This document shows positions 9,072 through 17,366 of a DNA stretch of 43,960 bases, piece after piece. The stretch is from Chitinophagaceae bacterium (GTDB taxonomy: Bacteria; Bacteroidota; Bacteroidia; Chitinophagales; Chitinophagaceae). Position 1 is the stretch's first letter. Each line of letters opens with the position of its first letter. The notes under the pieces are model-generated. The model did no database searches, was not told the origin of the DNA, and saw only the letters and a list, made by a program, of their open reading frames with translations. The stretch lies in NCBI GenBank assembly GCA_027486695.1, contig JAIXOS010000343.1, forward strand, positions 1 to 43,960. Reading direction: 5' to 3'. The translations under genes were made by a program, and so were the position numbers.

Positions 9072-9165
9072 GCGTGAGGGATTGCAGCGGTTACCCCACA
9101 GCCGACATCCTGAAAGGTGGCGGCGAGGAGTAAAAGCGTAAAGCCCGACCCGAAGGGGCACGCCC
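9072..9165 (+). repeat. Structured intergenic repeat, copy 2
   Basis: 94 bp in family orientation on the plus strand. Terminal helix GCGTG (9072-9076) with CACGC (9159-9163); central hairpin GCCG/CGGC, then CA/TG, a bulged T, CCT/AGG and a GAA loop; 3' hairpin CCC-GAA-GGG. It lies beyond the protease terminator and 23 bp before the next start codon. Confidence 0.9.
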
Positions 9166-9188
9166 CACAACATTAAAATTGTTATTGC

Positions 9189-9611
9189 ATGAAATACTTA
9201 TTGTTTTGTATCTACTTACTATTCGGCGTTCAATTGTGGGCGCAATCTGACAATGCCGGTGCTTTGTGGCAAATAAGTGTACAGCCAAATCAATGGCTTT
9301 CGGCGCCTATGGCCGACAGCATTGGCCTACAAGTGCCTAAAAAGAGCAAACAAAAGGAGGTATTGATTGCGTATAATAAAAAAGAGACTACTGCTCAATG
9401 GCATCGACATATTATAATTATGGATTCCGCAAGGCACGAGTTGTTGCGTAAACCATTGGTAAACAATCAGTTGGCTCTAAGCAAAAGTATGTTACATAGG
9501 TTAAATAAGGGAAATCCTTTGTACTTGTATACGATAGCTATACCGGTTGACGAGCGGAGGGCACGTACAGTACGTGTACGCACCGTTCTATTAGCCAAAT
9601 TGGTTTGGTAA
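9189..9611 (+). CDS. Small secreted protein of unknown function
   Basis: 140 residues that I do not recognise. The first 19 residues form a signal peptide (MKYLLFCIYLLFGVQLWAQ), so the protein should reach the periplasm or outer membrane. The mature part (~120 residues) is basic, with several Trp and a C-terminal patch ERRARTVRVR; no lipobox, membrane segment or T9SS domain is seen. The gene stands alone between repeat copy 2 and the convergent Crp/Fnr gene, and the repeat lies just ahead of its start, so its promoter must lie within or next to the repeat. Confidence 0.65.
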   Translation: MKYLLFCIYLLFGVQLWAQSDNAGALWQISVQPNQWLSAPMADSIGLQVPKKSKQKEVLIAYNKKETTAQWHRHIIIMDSARHELLRKPLVNNQLALSKSMLHRLNKGNPLYLYTIAIPVDERRARTVRVRTVLLAKLVW

Positions 9612-9776
9612 GTGCGGGAATAGGTTGTAAAACGATTGGCAGGTTGCGGGTATTGAAAAATATTGATTTATCATTTCTTGTATAGTAAACAATATTGGTA
9701 TTTACCACAAGCGCCATTCAAATAAAGTTTTTGCTTGTAGGTAGTAGATGGTTCATTTGGCCAAATTGCCCAAGCG

Positions 9777-10472
9777 CTACTCCTCTGTTTCTTGTATAAA
9801 TGATTGAAGCAAAGCGTAATTGGTGATTTTAATATTTTTACCCACCAATTCAATCACATTGGTATTGGCTAAGTCGTTGATAATTCTGAAAACAGTTTCG
9901 TAGGTAGTTCCTGCAAACGAAGCCAAATCTTGTCGGCTTAAAACAATATCTATACAGCCGTCACTACTTGTACCAAATTTTTCGTGCAGCGAGAGCAAGC
10001 ATTGTGCTATGCGGCCTTTAACCGTCATGTGCGCCATATTGCGCATTTTACGTTCGCTTTCTTGCAATTCATCGGCAAAAAACATGAGTAGATTGATGGT
10101 AAATTGGTGGTTTACTTTTAGTGTGCTTTCAAAAAAAGCCAAATCAATAAAGCAAGCGTCTACATTTTCTAATGCGGTACCTGATACCGGATAAAAGCCA
10201 TCGCCACCAAGACCGCGGTGACCCACAATAGCACCTTTGTTAGCAATACGCACGATGAGTTCTTTTTCTGGTCCCCATTGTTTGTGCACTTTTACTTTGC
10301 CTTCATTTATAAAGTAAACGCCTTCTACTTTTTCGCCTTCTTTAAACAGCAATTCCCCTTTTTTGTACGTGTATGTTTTTTTGTGTGCAGCAATAGCAGG
10401 CAGCCATTCGGGCAAACTTTGTTTACATAAAAAACAACTTTGTAAATCGCAACCGTTTTTATTTTTTTTCAT
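9777..10472 (-). CDS. Crp/Fnr-family regulator with N-terminal cysteine motif, next to nitrate genes
   Basis: 231 residues: cyclic-nucleotide-binding fold (about 30-130), dimer helix (about 130-160) and a winged HTH (about 165-231). The N-terminus is CDLQSCFLCK with C8, C13 and C16, and a fourth cysteine, C107 (ALENVDACFID), aligns with C122 of E. coli FNR (ALETSMVCEIP). Four cysteines in these places could hold an Fe-S cluster, though CRP also has a cysteine near the last position. The recognition helix GTTYETVFRII keeps the E and R of FNR but has F in place of S212. It reads divergently from the nitrate uptake operon, so nitrate genes are the obvious target. The effector is unknown. Confidence 0.88.
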   Translation of the reverse strand: MKKNKNGCDLQSCFLCKQSLPEWLPAIAAHKKTYTYKKGELLFKEGEKVEGVYFINEGKVKVHKQWGPEKELIVRIANKGAIVGHRGLGGDGFYPVSGTALENVDACFIDLAFFESTLKVNHQFTINLLMFFADELQESERKMRNMAHMTVKGRIAQCLLSLHEKFGTSSDGCIDIVLSRQDLASFAGTTYETVFRIINDLANTNVIELVGKNIKITNYALLQSFIQETEE

Positions 10473-10658
10473 AACAAGAGAGTGGATTACAATAATAAAG
10501 AAATAGTAGCTAAACTGAAAACTTATTAGCTAGTTTTTACAAATAAAACAATTTATAGATAAAATAAAAATCAATTTGTAAAAAAAATTGACAATTCATC
10601 AAAAAATTCACCAAAAAAAGAACAAAATAAAACATTAACATAAAATAAATATAAAATG

Positions 10659-10680
10659 ATTTGTTTGTTTTTTAACAAAT
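10659..10680. promoter_or_regulatory. 22-bp inverted repeat, candidate Crp/Fnr operator
   Basis: Perfect 7-bp arms ATTTGTT and AACAAAT separated by 8 bp, with the overall 22-bp span typical of Crp/Fnr dimer sites. It lies between the regulator gene and its presumed target. The sequence around it is so AT-rich that chance symmetry is possible. Confidence 0.3.
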
Positions 10681-10879
10681 TCTTCTACTTTTATTGTACA
10701 AATCATACAAAATGGTGTTTTATCGGTTTAAAAAGACATTATTTTCAAATTTAAACAATAATTTAAATTATTCACAATTTGTATTTTTCAAATTTCTAAC
10801 AGTGTATATGTTGATGGAAAAATTTTGAAAAAACGAGTTCCTTTCGATACAAACGTTTTGCTTGCCATATAAAAAAATT

Positions 10880-10910
10880 GCCCCTCCTGGAGTCGCATTC
10901 CAAAAGGGGC
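10880..10910 (+). promoter_or_regulatory. GC-rich hairpin in the leader of the nitrate operon
   Basis: GCCCCT (10880-10885) pairs with AGGGGC (10905-10910), enclosing an inner TGGA/TCCA helix with a 7-nt loop. It stands out from very AT-rich DNA and ends 39 bp before the porin start codon. No T-run follows, so it is not a terminator; a leader regulatory structure or protein site is more likely. Confidence 0.4.
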
Positions 10911-10949
10911 GGTGCTCTAAATCGTATTCATCAATTTAAAACGTAACAA

Positions 10950-12536
10950 ATGTATCAAAATCATTTTGGCAAAGCAACTCGATTTGCTTTTACTGCTTTG
11001 GGGCTGTTGGCTGTTGGCTACTCGCATGCGCAAATATCGTTAACAGGTCAGCTAAGAACACGTACGGAAGTTAGAAATGGATTGGGTAACCTGCAAACAA
11101 AGGGCGCACAATCGGCTGTTTTTACATCGCAACGTACCCGAATTAATTTTGGTTATAAATGGGATAGGCTCACTTTTGGAGCTGCCCTGCAAGATGTTAG
11201 GGTATGGGGGCAAGACGCATCAAGCATTACCAATAATGATGGTGCACGACTGATGTTGCACGAGGGATGGGCCGACCTTACTTTGGCTAATAAGGCCGAT
11301 ACCACTATCGCTTTTAAATGGATAGATCAACTGTCGTTAAAAGTGGGCCGGCAAGAGTTGGTGTACGACGATGCAAGATTAATAGGCAATTTAGATTGGT
11401 TACAACAGGCACGTCGCCACGATATGGCTTTGTTAAAAGCGATGCACCACGGATGGCAAATTGAGGCTGGTTATGCCTTTAATCAAAATACTGATGCCTT
11501 TGGTGTAGCTAGTACAGCATATGCACCGGGTAATGTGCCGGCATATGTAAAAAACAGTATTGGTGTTTTGGTGCCGGTGGCAGCAGGGTTTGTGCCGCTA
11601 GTAAATGCCGCAGGTAATAGTACGTCTAACGGAAATCCATCATACACCAACCCGCCAAGTACCAATGGTGCCAACCAGGATTATAAATCGTTTACTACTG
11701 CATACATTAGCCGCAAGTTTAACCAAACAAAAGTTGCACTTTTATTTTTCAACGATAATTTTGGCAAATCGCACCTCGATTCTATTAGTGTAGGTGGAGG
11801 TATGCTTTATGGCAAGCGCTATGCCGCAGCAAGTGTCGCCGATACGCGCAACTATAGCGGTTATAATAGCCGATTTACTTATGGTGGTATGATTACACAT
11901 ACTATTGGTAATGCATCGGGCTTTGGGAAAATAGCTTTGCAAGGGGCCTACTACCAACAAAGTGGTAAAGATAGAGATGGCAAAAATTTAAACGCTTTTC
12001 ATCTTAACCTTCAAGCTACCTATCAAAAAGGAAAATTTAGTATTACACCGGGTATAGATATTTTGTCGGGCAATGATAGCTCACTAACCAACACTTCTGC
12101 CAACACCAATCGCTTTGACCCATTGTATGGCACGCCGCATAAGTTTTGGGGTTATATGGATTATTTTTATGTGGGTACCGGATCGCCAACAGGTGGGTTA
12201 TCAGACCCTTATTTTAAAGTAAAATACACCGGCAATATGCTGAGTATTGGTGCAGATTACCACTACTTTTCTACCCACAAAGCTATGAAAGGCACCGATG
12301 GCAAATATCTAGGCAGCGAAATAGATATTCAATTAAACTACAACATGAACAAGTTTACCAATATAGAATTGGGTTATTCGCTCATGTTTGCTAGCAACAA
12401 TATGCCAATTGCCAAAGCCCAAGTAACCAGTTTGGCTACCGCAGCTAACTACAACAAAACAGGCACTTGGTTTTATGCCATGCTCAAGTTTACACCTGAT
12501 TTCTTTTATGCAAAACCTGTTGCTATTAAACAGTAA
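10950..12536 (+). CDS. Outer-membrane porin-like protein (alginate-export/AlgE-like family)
   Basis: 528 residues with a signal peptide ending near GYSHAQ. The rest alternates in beta-barrel style and carries family features of the alginate-export-like porins: an N-terminal SLTGQLRTRTEVRNG strand, SQRTRINFGYKWDRL, the conserved KVGRQELVYDDARLIGNLDW, and aromatic ends in later strands such as FWGYMDYFY. Such barrels are often annotated as alginate export, but here the gene opens a nitrate import operon, so a nitrate or nitrite channel is a better guess. nrtA follows after 93 bp. The family call is fairly firm; the substrate is inferred from context only. Confidence 0.8.
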   Translation: MYQNHFGKATRFAFTALGLLAVGYSHAQISLTGQLRTRTEVRNGLGNLQTKGAQSAVFTSQRTRINFGYKWDRLTFGAALQDVRVWGQDASSITNNDGARLMLHEGWADLTLANKADTTIAFKWIDQLSLKVGRQELVYDDARLIGNLDWLQQARRHDMALLKAMHHGWQIEAGYAFNQNTDAFGVASTAYAPGNVPAYVKNSIGVLVPVAAGFVPLVNAAGNSTSNGNPSYTNPPSTNGANQDYKSFTTAYISRKFNQTKVALLFFNDNFGKSHLDSISVGGGMLYGKRYAAASVADTRNYSGYNSRFTYGGMITHTIGNASGFGKIALQGAYYQQSGKDRDGKNLNAFHLNLQATYQKGKFSITPGIDILSGNDSSLTNTSANTNRFDPLYGTPHKFWGYMDYFYVGTGSPTGGLSDPYFKVKYTGNMLSIGADYHYFSTHKAMKGTDGKYLGSEIDIQLNYNMNKFTNIELGYSLMFASNNMPIAKAQVTSLATAANYNKTGTWFYAMLKFTPDFFYAKPVAIKQ

Positions 12537-12629
12537 AAATGTTACTGTTAGTTGATGTTTTGTTTGTGAGTAAATGCACTCTATGTGTTGAAATATTTAT
12601 TATTAATACAATTTATAAAATTGATAATT

Positions 12630-13853
12630 ATGAAAAAAATTAAAATCATTTTTCAAACAATACTTTTGGTTATTGTTAGTTGCCAAATACTGTTGGCAAA
12701 TACAGCATCGCCTACACCTCCTGCCAAACGAGTAATCAAATTGGGCTTCATAGCGCTTACCGATTGCGCACCGTTGGTAATGGCAAAAGAATTGGGCCTT
12801 TTTACCAAGTACGGAGTAGAAGTTCAGTTAACCAAAGAGGCTTCATGGGCTGTTATCAGAGACAAAATTTTGAACGGCGAATTGGATGGAGCGCATTGCT
12901 TGTTTTCTATGCCATTTTCGGTATATACAGGCATCGGTGGTAAGGCCGGCAGCGAAATGCGCATTGCCATGGTTTTGAACAACAATGGCCAAGGTATTAC
13001 CTTGTCAAAAGATTTTTGTGGGCTTGTTGGTTTTAAAGAAATGAAGAAAGTGGCAGCTGCTATTAAAAATGTACAAAGCCGTAAAGAAGTCACTTTTGCA
13101 CAAACATTTCCGGGTGGCACGCACGACATATGGTTGCGCAATTGGTTAGCTGCCTGCGGCGTAAATCAAAAGTCGGTTGGCATTATTACCATTCCACCAC
13201 CCCAAATGGTAGCCAATATGAAAGTAGACAATATGGAAGGCTACTGTGTGGGCGAACCTTGGAACGGTGTGGCGGCCCAACAAAATATTGGCTTTACACA
13301 TATGGCTAGTCAGGATATTTGGAAAAACCATCCCGAAAAAGCCCTTGTGGTAAACAAAGCCTTTGCCGATGGCAACCGCGAAGATTTGAAAAATGTGATG
13401 AAAGCCGTTTTAGAAGCGTGTAAATGGCTCGACGATATGGGCAATCGCAAAAAAGCAGCTTCTATACTTACCCGCCCCAACTATGTAAATGCTGCATTAA
13501 CAGTAATTGAAGCCCGTTTATTGGGTAGCAACGACTTAGGCTGCGAGCTAGGCGTACAAAAGTACAAAGATGATTACATGACTTTTTTCCGTGGTGGCGA
13601 TGTTAATAGCCCTCGCCTAGCGCATGGTATGTGGTTTTTGGCGCAATATGTTCGTTTTGGATATTTAAGTACACCACCCGCTTACAAACAAATAGCCGAA
13701 AAACTCATTTTGGACGATTTATACGCCGAAGTAGCCAAAAGTATGAATATTGTCGTGCCCGCCGATGCCTTAAAACCCTTTAAAACCAATATTGAACCAA
13801 CTGTTTTCGATCCTGCCAATCCTGCGGCTTACTTAAGTGCTGCAAAAAAATAA
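12630..13853 (+). CDS. nrtA: Nitrate-binding protein of ABC importer (NrtA/CmpA family)
   Basis: 407 residues from the ATG at 12630. The signal region ends in the lipobox IVSC (C18), so it is probably a lipoprotein facing the periplasm, as cyanobacterial NrtA is. Family motifs are strong: ASWAVIRDKILNGELDGAH, FPGGTHDIWLRNWLAACG, CVGEPWNG, WKNHPEKAL and the late HGMWFLAQYVRFGYL, which together make the nitrate/bicarbonate-type pocket. Neighbouring nrtB, nrtD, narK and nitrate reductase favour nitrate over bicarbonate. The frame is open 15 codons upstream, without signal-peptide character. Confidence 0.92.
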   Translation: MKKIKIIFQTILLVIVSCQILLANTASPTPPAKRVIKLGFIALTDCAPLVMAKELGLFTKYGVEVQLTKEASWAVIRDKILNGELDGAHCLFSMPFSVYTGIGGKAGSEMRIAMVLNNNGQGITLSKDFCGLVGFKEMKKVAAAIKNVQSRKEVTFAQTFPGGTHDIWLRNWLAACGVNQKSVGIITIPPPQMVANMKVDNMEGYCVGEPWNGVAAQQNIGFTHMASQDIWKNHPEKALVVNKAFADGNREDLKNVMKAVLEACKWLDDMGNRKKAASILTRPNYVNAALTVIEARLLGSNDLGCELGVQKYKDDYMTFFRGGDVNSPRLAHGMWFLAQYVRFGYLSTPPAYKQIAEKLILDDLYAEVAKSMNIVVPADALKPFKTNIEPTVFDPANPAAYLSAAKK

Positions 13854-13888
13854 ATTCCTTGTTCATTTCTGTTTAAAATATCTGTGTT

Positions 13889-14674
13889 ATGAAAAAAATC
13901 ATCTCGCTTCAAACCCTTTACGCCATGCTGTACTTTGTACTAGGTATGGGCTTATTGTTAGCCGCTTGGGCTTGGGTTTCCCACATTACCAAAAACGAAG
14001 TGCCATCACCAATCCTTACATGGAAGGTTTTTCAAGAGGTTATGCAAAGTCCTTTTCAAAATGATGCTGATATAAAGGGCATTGGCACCAAATTATTAAG
14101 TTCTTTAGGAAGGGTAGGTATTGGGTTTGGGTTAGGTAGCCTTTTGGCAGTGCCTTTGGGTTTGCTATTGGGTAGCAATATTCGGTTGATGAATATTTTC
14201 AATCCCATTATTCAAATTTTAAAACCCGTATCGCCATTGGCTTGGTTCCCACTTGGGTTAGCCATATTTAAAGATTCGCCCAAAGCCAGCATTTTCATGA
14301 TATTTATTTGTTGCATTTGGCCAACGCTGATTAATACGGCAATGGGTGCTGCAAGTGTGCCGCCCGACCACAAAAATGTAAGTAAGGCTTTTGCTTTTTC
14401 ACCACTCAAATACATTACCAAAATCTTGTTACCTTACACATTGCCGCACATCATCACCGGTTTGCGACTATCTATCGGAGTGGCTTGGATGGTAATTGTT
14501 GCGGGCGAAATGCTTAGCGGTGGTATGGGTTTGGGTTATTTTGTTTGGGAAGAAGGATTTAATGGGGGTAGTATCGAAAAAATATTGGTAGCCATCTTAA
14601 TTATTGGTTCAGTCGGCCTATTGCTCGACAAAGCCTTTATTGCGCTCGAAAAAAAATTATCCTACGCTCAATAA
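13889..14674 (+). CDS. nrtB: Nitrate ABC importer permease
   Basis: 261 residues with about six membrane helices. The cytoplasmic coupling loop is visible around 170-195 (KNVSKAFAFSPLKYITKI), just before the helix LRLSIGVAWMVIVAGEML typical of NrtB/SsuC/TauC-type permeases. It lies 35 bp after nrtA and 66 bp before the ATPase gene, in one operon. The homodimer forms the inner-membrane channel for the substrate delivered by NrtA. Confidence 0.92.
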   Translation: MKKIISLQTLYAMLYFVLGMGLLLAAWAWVSHITKNEVPSPILTWKVFQEVMQSPFQNDADIKGIGTKLLSSLGRVGIGFGLGSLLAVPLGLLLGSNIRLMNIFNPIIQILKPVSPLAWFPLGLAIFKDSPKASIFMIFICCIWPTLINTAMGAASVPPDHKNVSKAFAFSPLKYITKILLPYTLPHIITGLRLSIGVAWMVIVAGEMLSGGMGLGYFVWEEGFNGGSIEKILVAILIIGSVGLLLDKAFIALEKKLSYAQ

Positions 14675-14740
14675 CACTTCAGTAGTCGGTGTACGATTAT
14701 TGAGTGCCAACTTTTATTTCATCTTTTCAATTTCAATTGT

Positions 14741-15637
14741 ATGGAAACAATGATAGCTGCACCAACAACGGTGTTAAATACAGTCGGTTTAGATACTGCT
14801 TTGCCTAAATCTTTAGTTGCCAAAACTAACCAAGCGGCAACCGCTGCGCCATTGAGCATTGATATTCAAAATGTTACGGTATCTTTTAAAACCAATGAAG
14901 GGGTTTATACGGCTGTTAAAAACATATCGTTGCAGGTAAAAAAGGGCGAAATCATCTCGCTAATTGGCCACTCAGGCTGTGGCAAGTCTACCTTAATGAA
15001 TACCATCAGTGGCATGGTGAGCCCGTCAGAAGGTACTGTATTGGCCAATCAAAAAAAGGTTACCGGTCCCGGCCCCGACAGAGGCATTGTTTTTCAAAAC
15101 TATTCACTACTGCCTTGGCTCACCGTGTACCAAAATATTTTTGTGGCGGTGGATTCAGTAATGAAAAACAAATCTAAAGCCGATAAAATTGCCCTTACCG
15201 AAAACGGCCTGAAAATGGTAAACCTATGGCCACACAAAGACAAATTGCCTGGTCAATTATCGGGCGGTATGAAACAGCGTGTTGCTATTGCACGTGCTTT
15301 TTCTATCAATCCCAGCATTTTATTGCTCGACGAACCGTTTGGAGCGCTCGATGCACTCACCAAAAGTGCTATGCACATCGAATTGCTAAAACTATGGAAC
15401 CTCGATCACCGCGAAAAAACCATTATCCTCGTTACGCACGATATTGAAGAAGCCATCTTTTTAAGCGATCGCGTGGTGGTGCTCAACAACGGTCCTGCTG
15501 CAACTATTAAAGAAATTGTGGATGTGCCACTAGCACGCCCTCGTAACAAAAAAGACATTGTTCACGACCCCGAATACATGCGCATTCACGACAAGCTTCT
15601 TGGGTTACTGATGCATAAATTGTCCATCAACGATTAA
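14741..15637 (+). CDS. nrtD: Nitrate ABC importer ATPase (NrtD-like)
   Basis: 298 residues. A 35-40 residue N-terminal extension precedes a standard ABC domain: Walker A GHSGCGKST, Q-loop FQNYSLLPWLTV, signature LSGGMKQR, Walker B ILLLDEPFGALD and H-loop THD. There is no NrtC-type C-terminal solute-binding domain, so this is the short NrtD form and should work as a homodimer, not as the NrtC/NrtD pair of cyanobacteria. The pattern places it in the nitrate/sulfonate/taurine importer subfamily, and the context decides for nitrate. Confidence 0.92.
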   Translation: METMIAAPTTVLNTVGLDTALPKSLVAKTNQAATAAPLSIDIQNVTVSFKTNEGVYTAVKNISLQVKKGEIISLIGHSGCGKSTLMNTISGMVSPSEGTVLANQKKVTGPGPDRGIVFQNYSLLPWLTVYQNIFVAVDSVMKNKSKADKIALTENGLKMVNLWPHKDKLPGQLSGGMKQRVAIARAFSINPSILLLDEPFGALDALTKSAMHIELLKLWNLDHREKTIILVTHDIEEAIFLSDRVVVLNNGPAATIKEIVDVPLARPRNKKDIVHDPEYMRIHDKLLGLLMHKLSIND

Positions 15638-15654
15638 TCAATTGATTGTTTTCG

Positions 15655-15830
15655 CATCCATGCCCTTCACATTCTTTTTTGGGGGCTAGGAACTGCAACC
15701 AACCTTATTCAACAATAGTTCGGGCTGTTTGGCAGTAGTCCTCACCCCAATCGCCCGATGGTTGTTGGGGTTGTGGGCTACTTGCCGTCCATCCCGCAGC
15801 CGCCAATCTATCGCACATCTATCGGCAATA
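15655..15830. other. GC-rich non-coding element with long imperfect hairpin
   Basis: Inside the 378-bp spacer between nrtD and narK, about 175 bp differ sharply from the AT-rich surroundings and contain no plausible gene. The core 15729-15788 folds back: GGCAGTAG with CTACTTGCC (one bulge) continues through several G-C pairs into CCCCAA/TTGGGG with a 14-nt loop, about 17 pairs in all. Outside it, CGGG (15721-15724) can pair with CCCG (15795-15798). It may be a structured RNA, a relic of a small mobile element, or a second dispersed repeat; no other copy is in this window. Confidence 0.55.
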
Positions 15831-15928
15831 CATATGCATAAACAGTGCTTATACAAATGATATTTTTCAGATAAAATTAATTTTTATACATTTAATTAGA
15901 AACAAAAAGTATAATTTTTGGTCAAAAC

Positions 15929-15974
15929 GATTAAAATAATATTGCCTGTGCAATGTTTTTTAATTATTTTAATC
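15929..15974 (+). promoter_or_regulatory. Nested inverted repeats upstream of narK
   Basis: Perfect 12-bp arms GATTAAAATAAT (15929-15940) and ATTATTTTAATC (15963-15974) enclose a second hairpin ATTGC-CTGT-GCAAT (15941-15954) followed by GTTTTTTA. The inner hairpin plus T-run looks like a weak terminator. It ends 41 bp before the narK start, so it could be an attenuator or an operator. Confidence 0.4.
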
Positions 15975-16015
15975 TTATTTTTGATAATATACGTTGTATT
16001 TTGTAATTCTTATTT

Positions 16016-17317
16016 ATGAATAAAGCGCAACCACTTACCCAGCTTAATATACTATCGCTCAAGGGCATACAAATGAAAACGTTCCACATTACTTGGCTTA
16101 CGTTCTTTTTTTGCTTTTTTGCTTGGTTTGGAATTGCGCCGTTAATGCCTTTGGTTAAAAAACAATTGAGCCTTACTAAGGACCAATTGGGAAATATTCA
16201 AATTGCATCTGTTTCTGCCACAATTATAGCGCGCTTACTAATAGGGCGTTGGATAGACAAATGGGGCCCGCGATTGGTGTATACTTGGCTGTTGATAGTA
16301 TGTGCTATACCCGTTATGTGTATTGGCCTTAGCAATAGCTACCAATCCTTTTTATTGTTTCGGCTTGCTATTGGCGTTATTGGTGCGTCGTTTGTAATTA
16401 CCCAATTCCATACTTCGGTCATGTTTGCATCTTCTATTAAAGGAACTGCTAATGCTACAGCAGGCGGTTTTGGTAATGCCGGAGGAGGTGCTACCAATTT
16501 TTTTATGCCACTTATTGCCGCGTCAATGGTGGGTGCCGGTTGGGTAACTACCGAAAATAGTTGGCGTTTGGCAATGGTGGTACCGGGTGTGTTGTTACTC
16601 ATCATGGCAGCACTCTATTATAATTACACAACCGATTTGCCTCAAGGCAATTTTAGTGAAAACCCACAACAACAAAAAACCAATAAAAATACTTTTTTGC
16701 TAGCCGCAAAAGACTACCGCACTTGGATATTGGCAATTGCCTATGGAGCTTGTTTTGGGGTAGAAATTACGGTCGACAATTTTGCTGCTATTTATTTTAA
16801 AGACAAATACGGTGCTTCGTTGGTAATGGCGGGCATTGTGGCAAGCATCTTTGGTTGGATTAATTTGTTTGCTCGACCGCTAGGAGGTATTGTGGCCGAT
16901 AAAATTGGTAAAAAATATGGTTTTGATGGCAAAACAATGCTGCTTTCCATATTACTGTTGTTAGAAGGGGCCGGCATTGTGTGGTTTGCACAAGCTGGTC
17001 AACTCAGTATGGCTATCGTCATGATGTTTTTCTTTGGTCTTAGTTTAAAAATGGCCAATGGCGCAACTTATAGCTTGGTGCCTTTTGTAAATACCGAAGC
17101 CGTTGGCAGTGTGGCCGGCATTGTTGGAGCCGGAGGAAATATTGGCGCAATGCTGATTGGTTTTTTATTTAAATACAAGGCCGTTAAGGTGTCGGACGAT
17201 ATGATTGATTATTCCAACGCATTTACCACGCTCGGTTATATTGTATTGGTCTTTGGCGCGGTGGTACTCGTATTTCGCACCGTTACGCGTGGTCAAAGCA
17301 GTCAGCTAAACGGATAA
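16016..17317 (+). CDS. narK: MFS nitrate/nitrite transporter
   Basis: 433 residues, about 12 membrane helices. The N-terminal stretch before the first helix (QMKTFHITWLTFFFCFFAWFG) is normal for Bacteroidota NarK, so the ATG at 16016 is kept. Both nitrate-signature helices are present: AGGFGNAGGGATNFF and GAGGNIGAMLIGF. The MFS loop motif GRWIDKWGPR is at about 77-86. It follows the ABC importer and precedes nitrate reductase by 49 bp. Having both systems is unusual for such a compact locus; NarK may instead export nitrite or act as the low-affinity route. Confidence 0.93.
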   Translation: MNKAQPLTQLNILSLKGIQMKTFHITWLTFFFCFFAWFGIAPLMPLVKKQLSLTKDQLGNIQIASVSATIIARLLIGRWIDKWGPRLVYTWLLIVCAIPVMCIGLSNSYQSFLLFRLAIGVIGASFVITQFHTSVMFASSIKGTANATAGGFGNAGGGATNFFMPLIAASMVGAGWVTTENSWRLAMVVPGVLLLIMAALYYNYTTDLPQGNFSENPQQQKTNKNTFLLAAKDYRTWILAIAYGACFGVEITVDNFAAIYFKDKYGASLVMAGIVASIFGWINLFARPLGGIVADKIGKKYGFDGKTMLLSILLLLEGAGIVWFAQAGQLSMAIVMMFFFGLSLKMANGATYSLVPFVNTEAVGSVAGIVGAGGNIGAMLIGFLFKYKAVKVSDDMIDYSNAFTTLGYIVLVFGAVVLVFRTVTRGQSSQLNG

Positions 17318-17366
17318 TGAACCTTAACAGCACCATTAGTTATTTAATAGCAACCTTATTTTATAC

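Larger units (their letters stand above)
10473..10949. other. 477-bp divergent regulatory region between crp/fnr-like gene and nitrate operon
   Basis: No gene is visible. The region is extremely AT-rich from 10500 to 10870 and probably carries both divergent promoters. It contains inverted repeats AAAACT-N8-AGTTTT (10518-10537) and ATTTGTT-N8-AACAAAT (10659-10680), TTGAC-N5-ATCAA (10588-10602, one base wider than an FNR box), and a GC-rich hairpin close to the porin start (10880-10910). Confidence 0.5.

Noticed and set aside
10880-10930. Reverse complement begins like the D-arm of a tRNA (TTAGAGCACCGCC).
   Set aside because: The following bases cannot form an anticodon stem or T-arm, and no acceptor stem is present.
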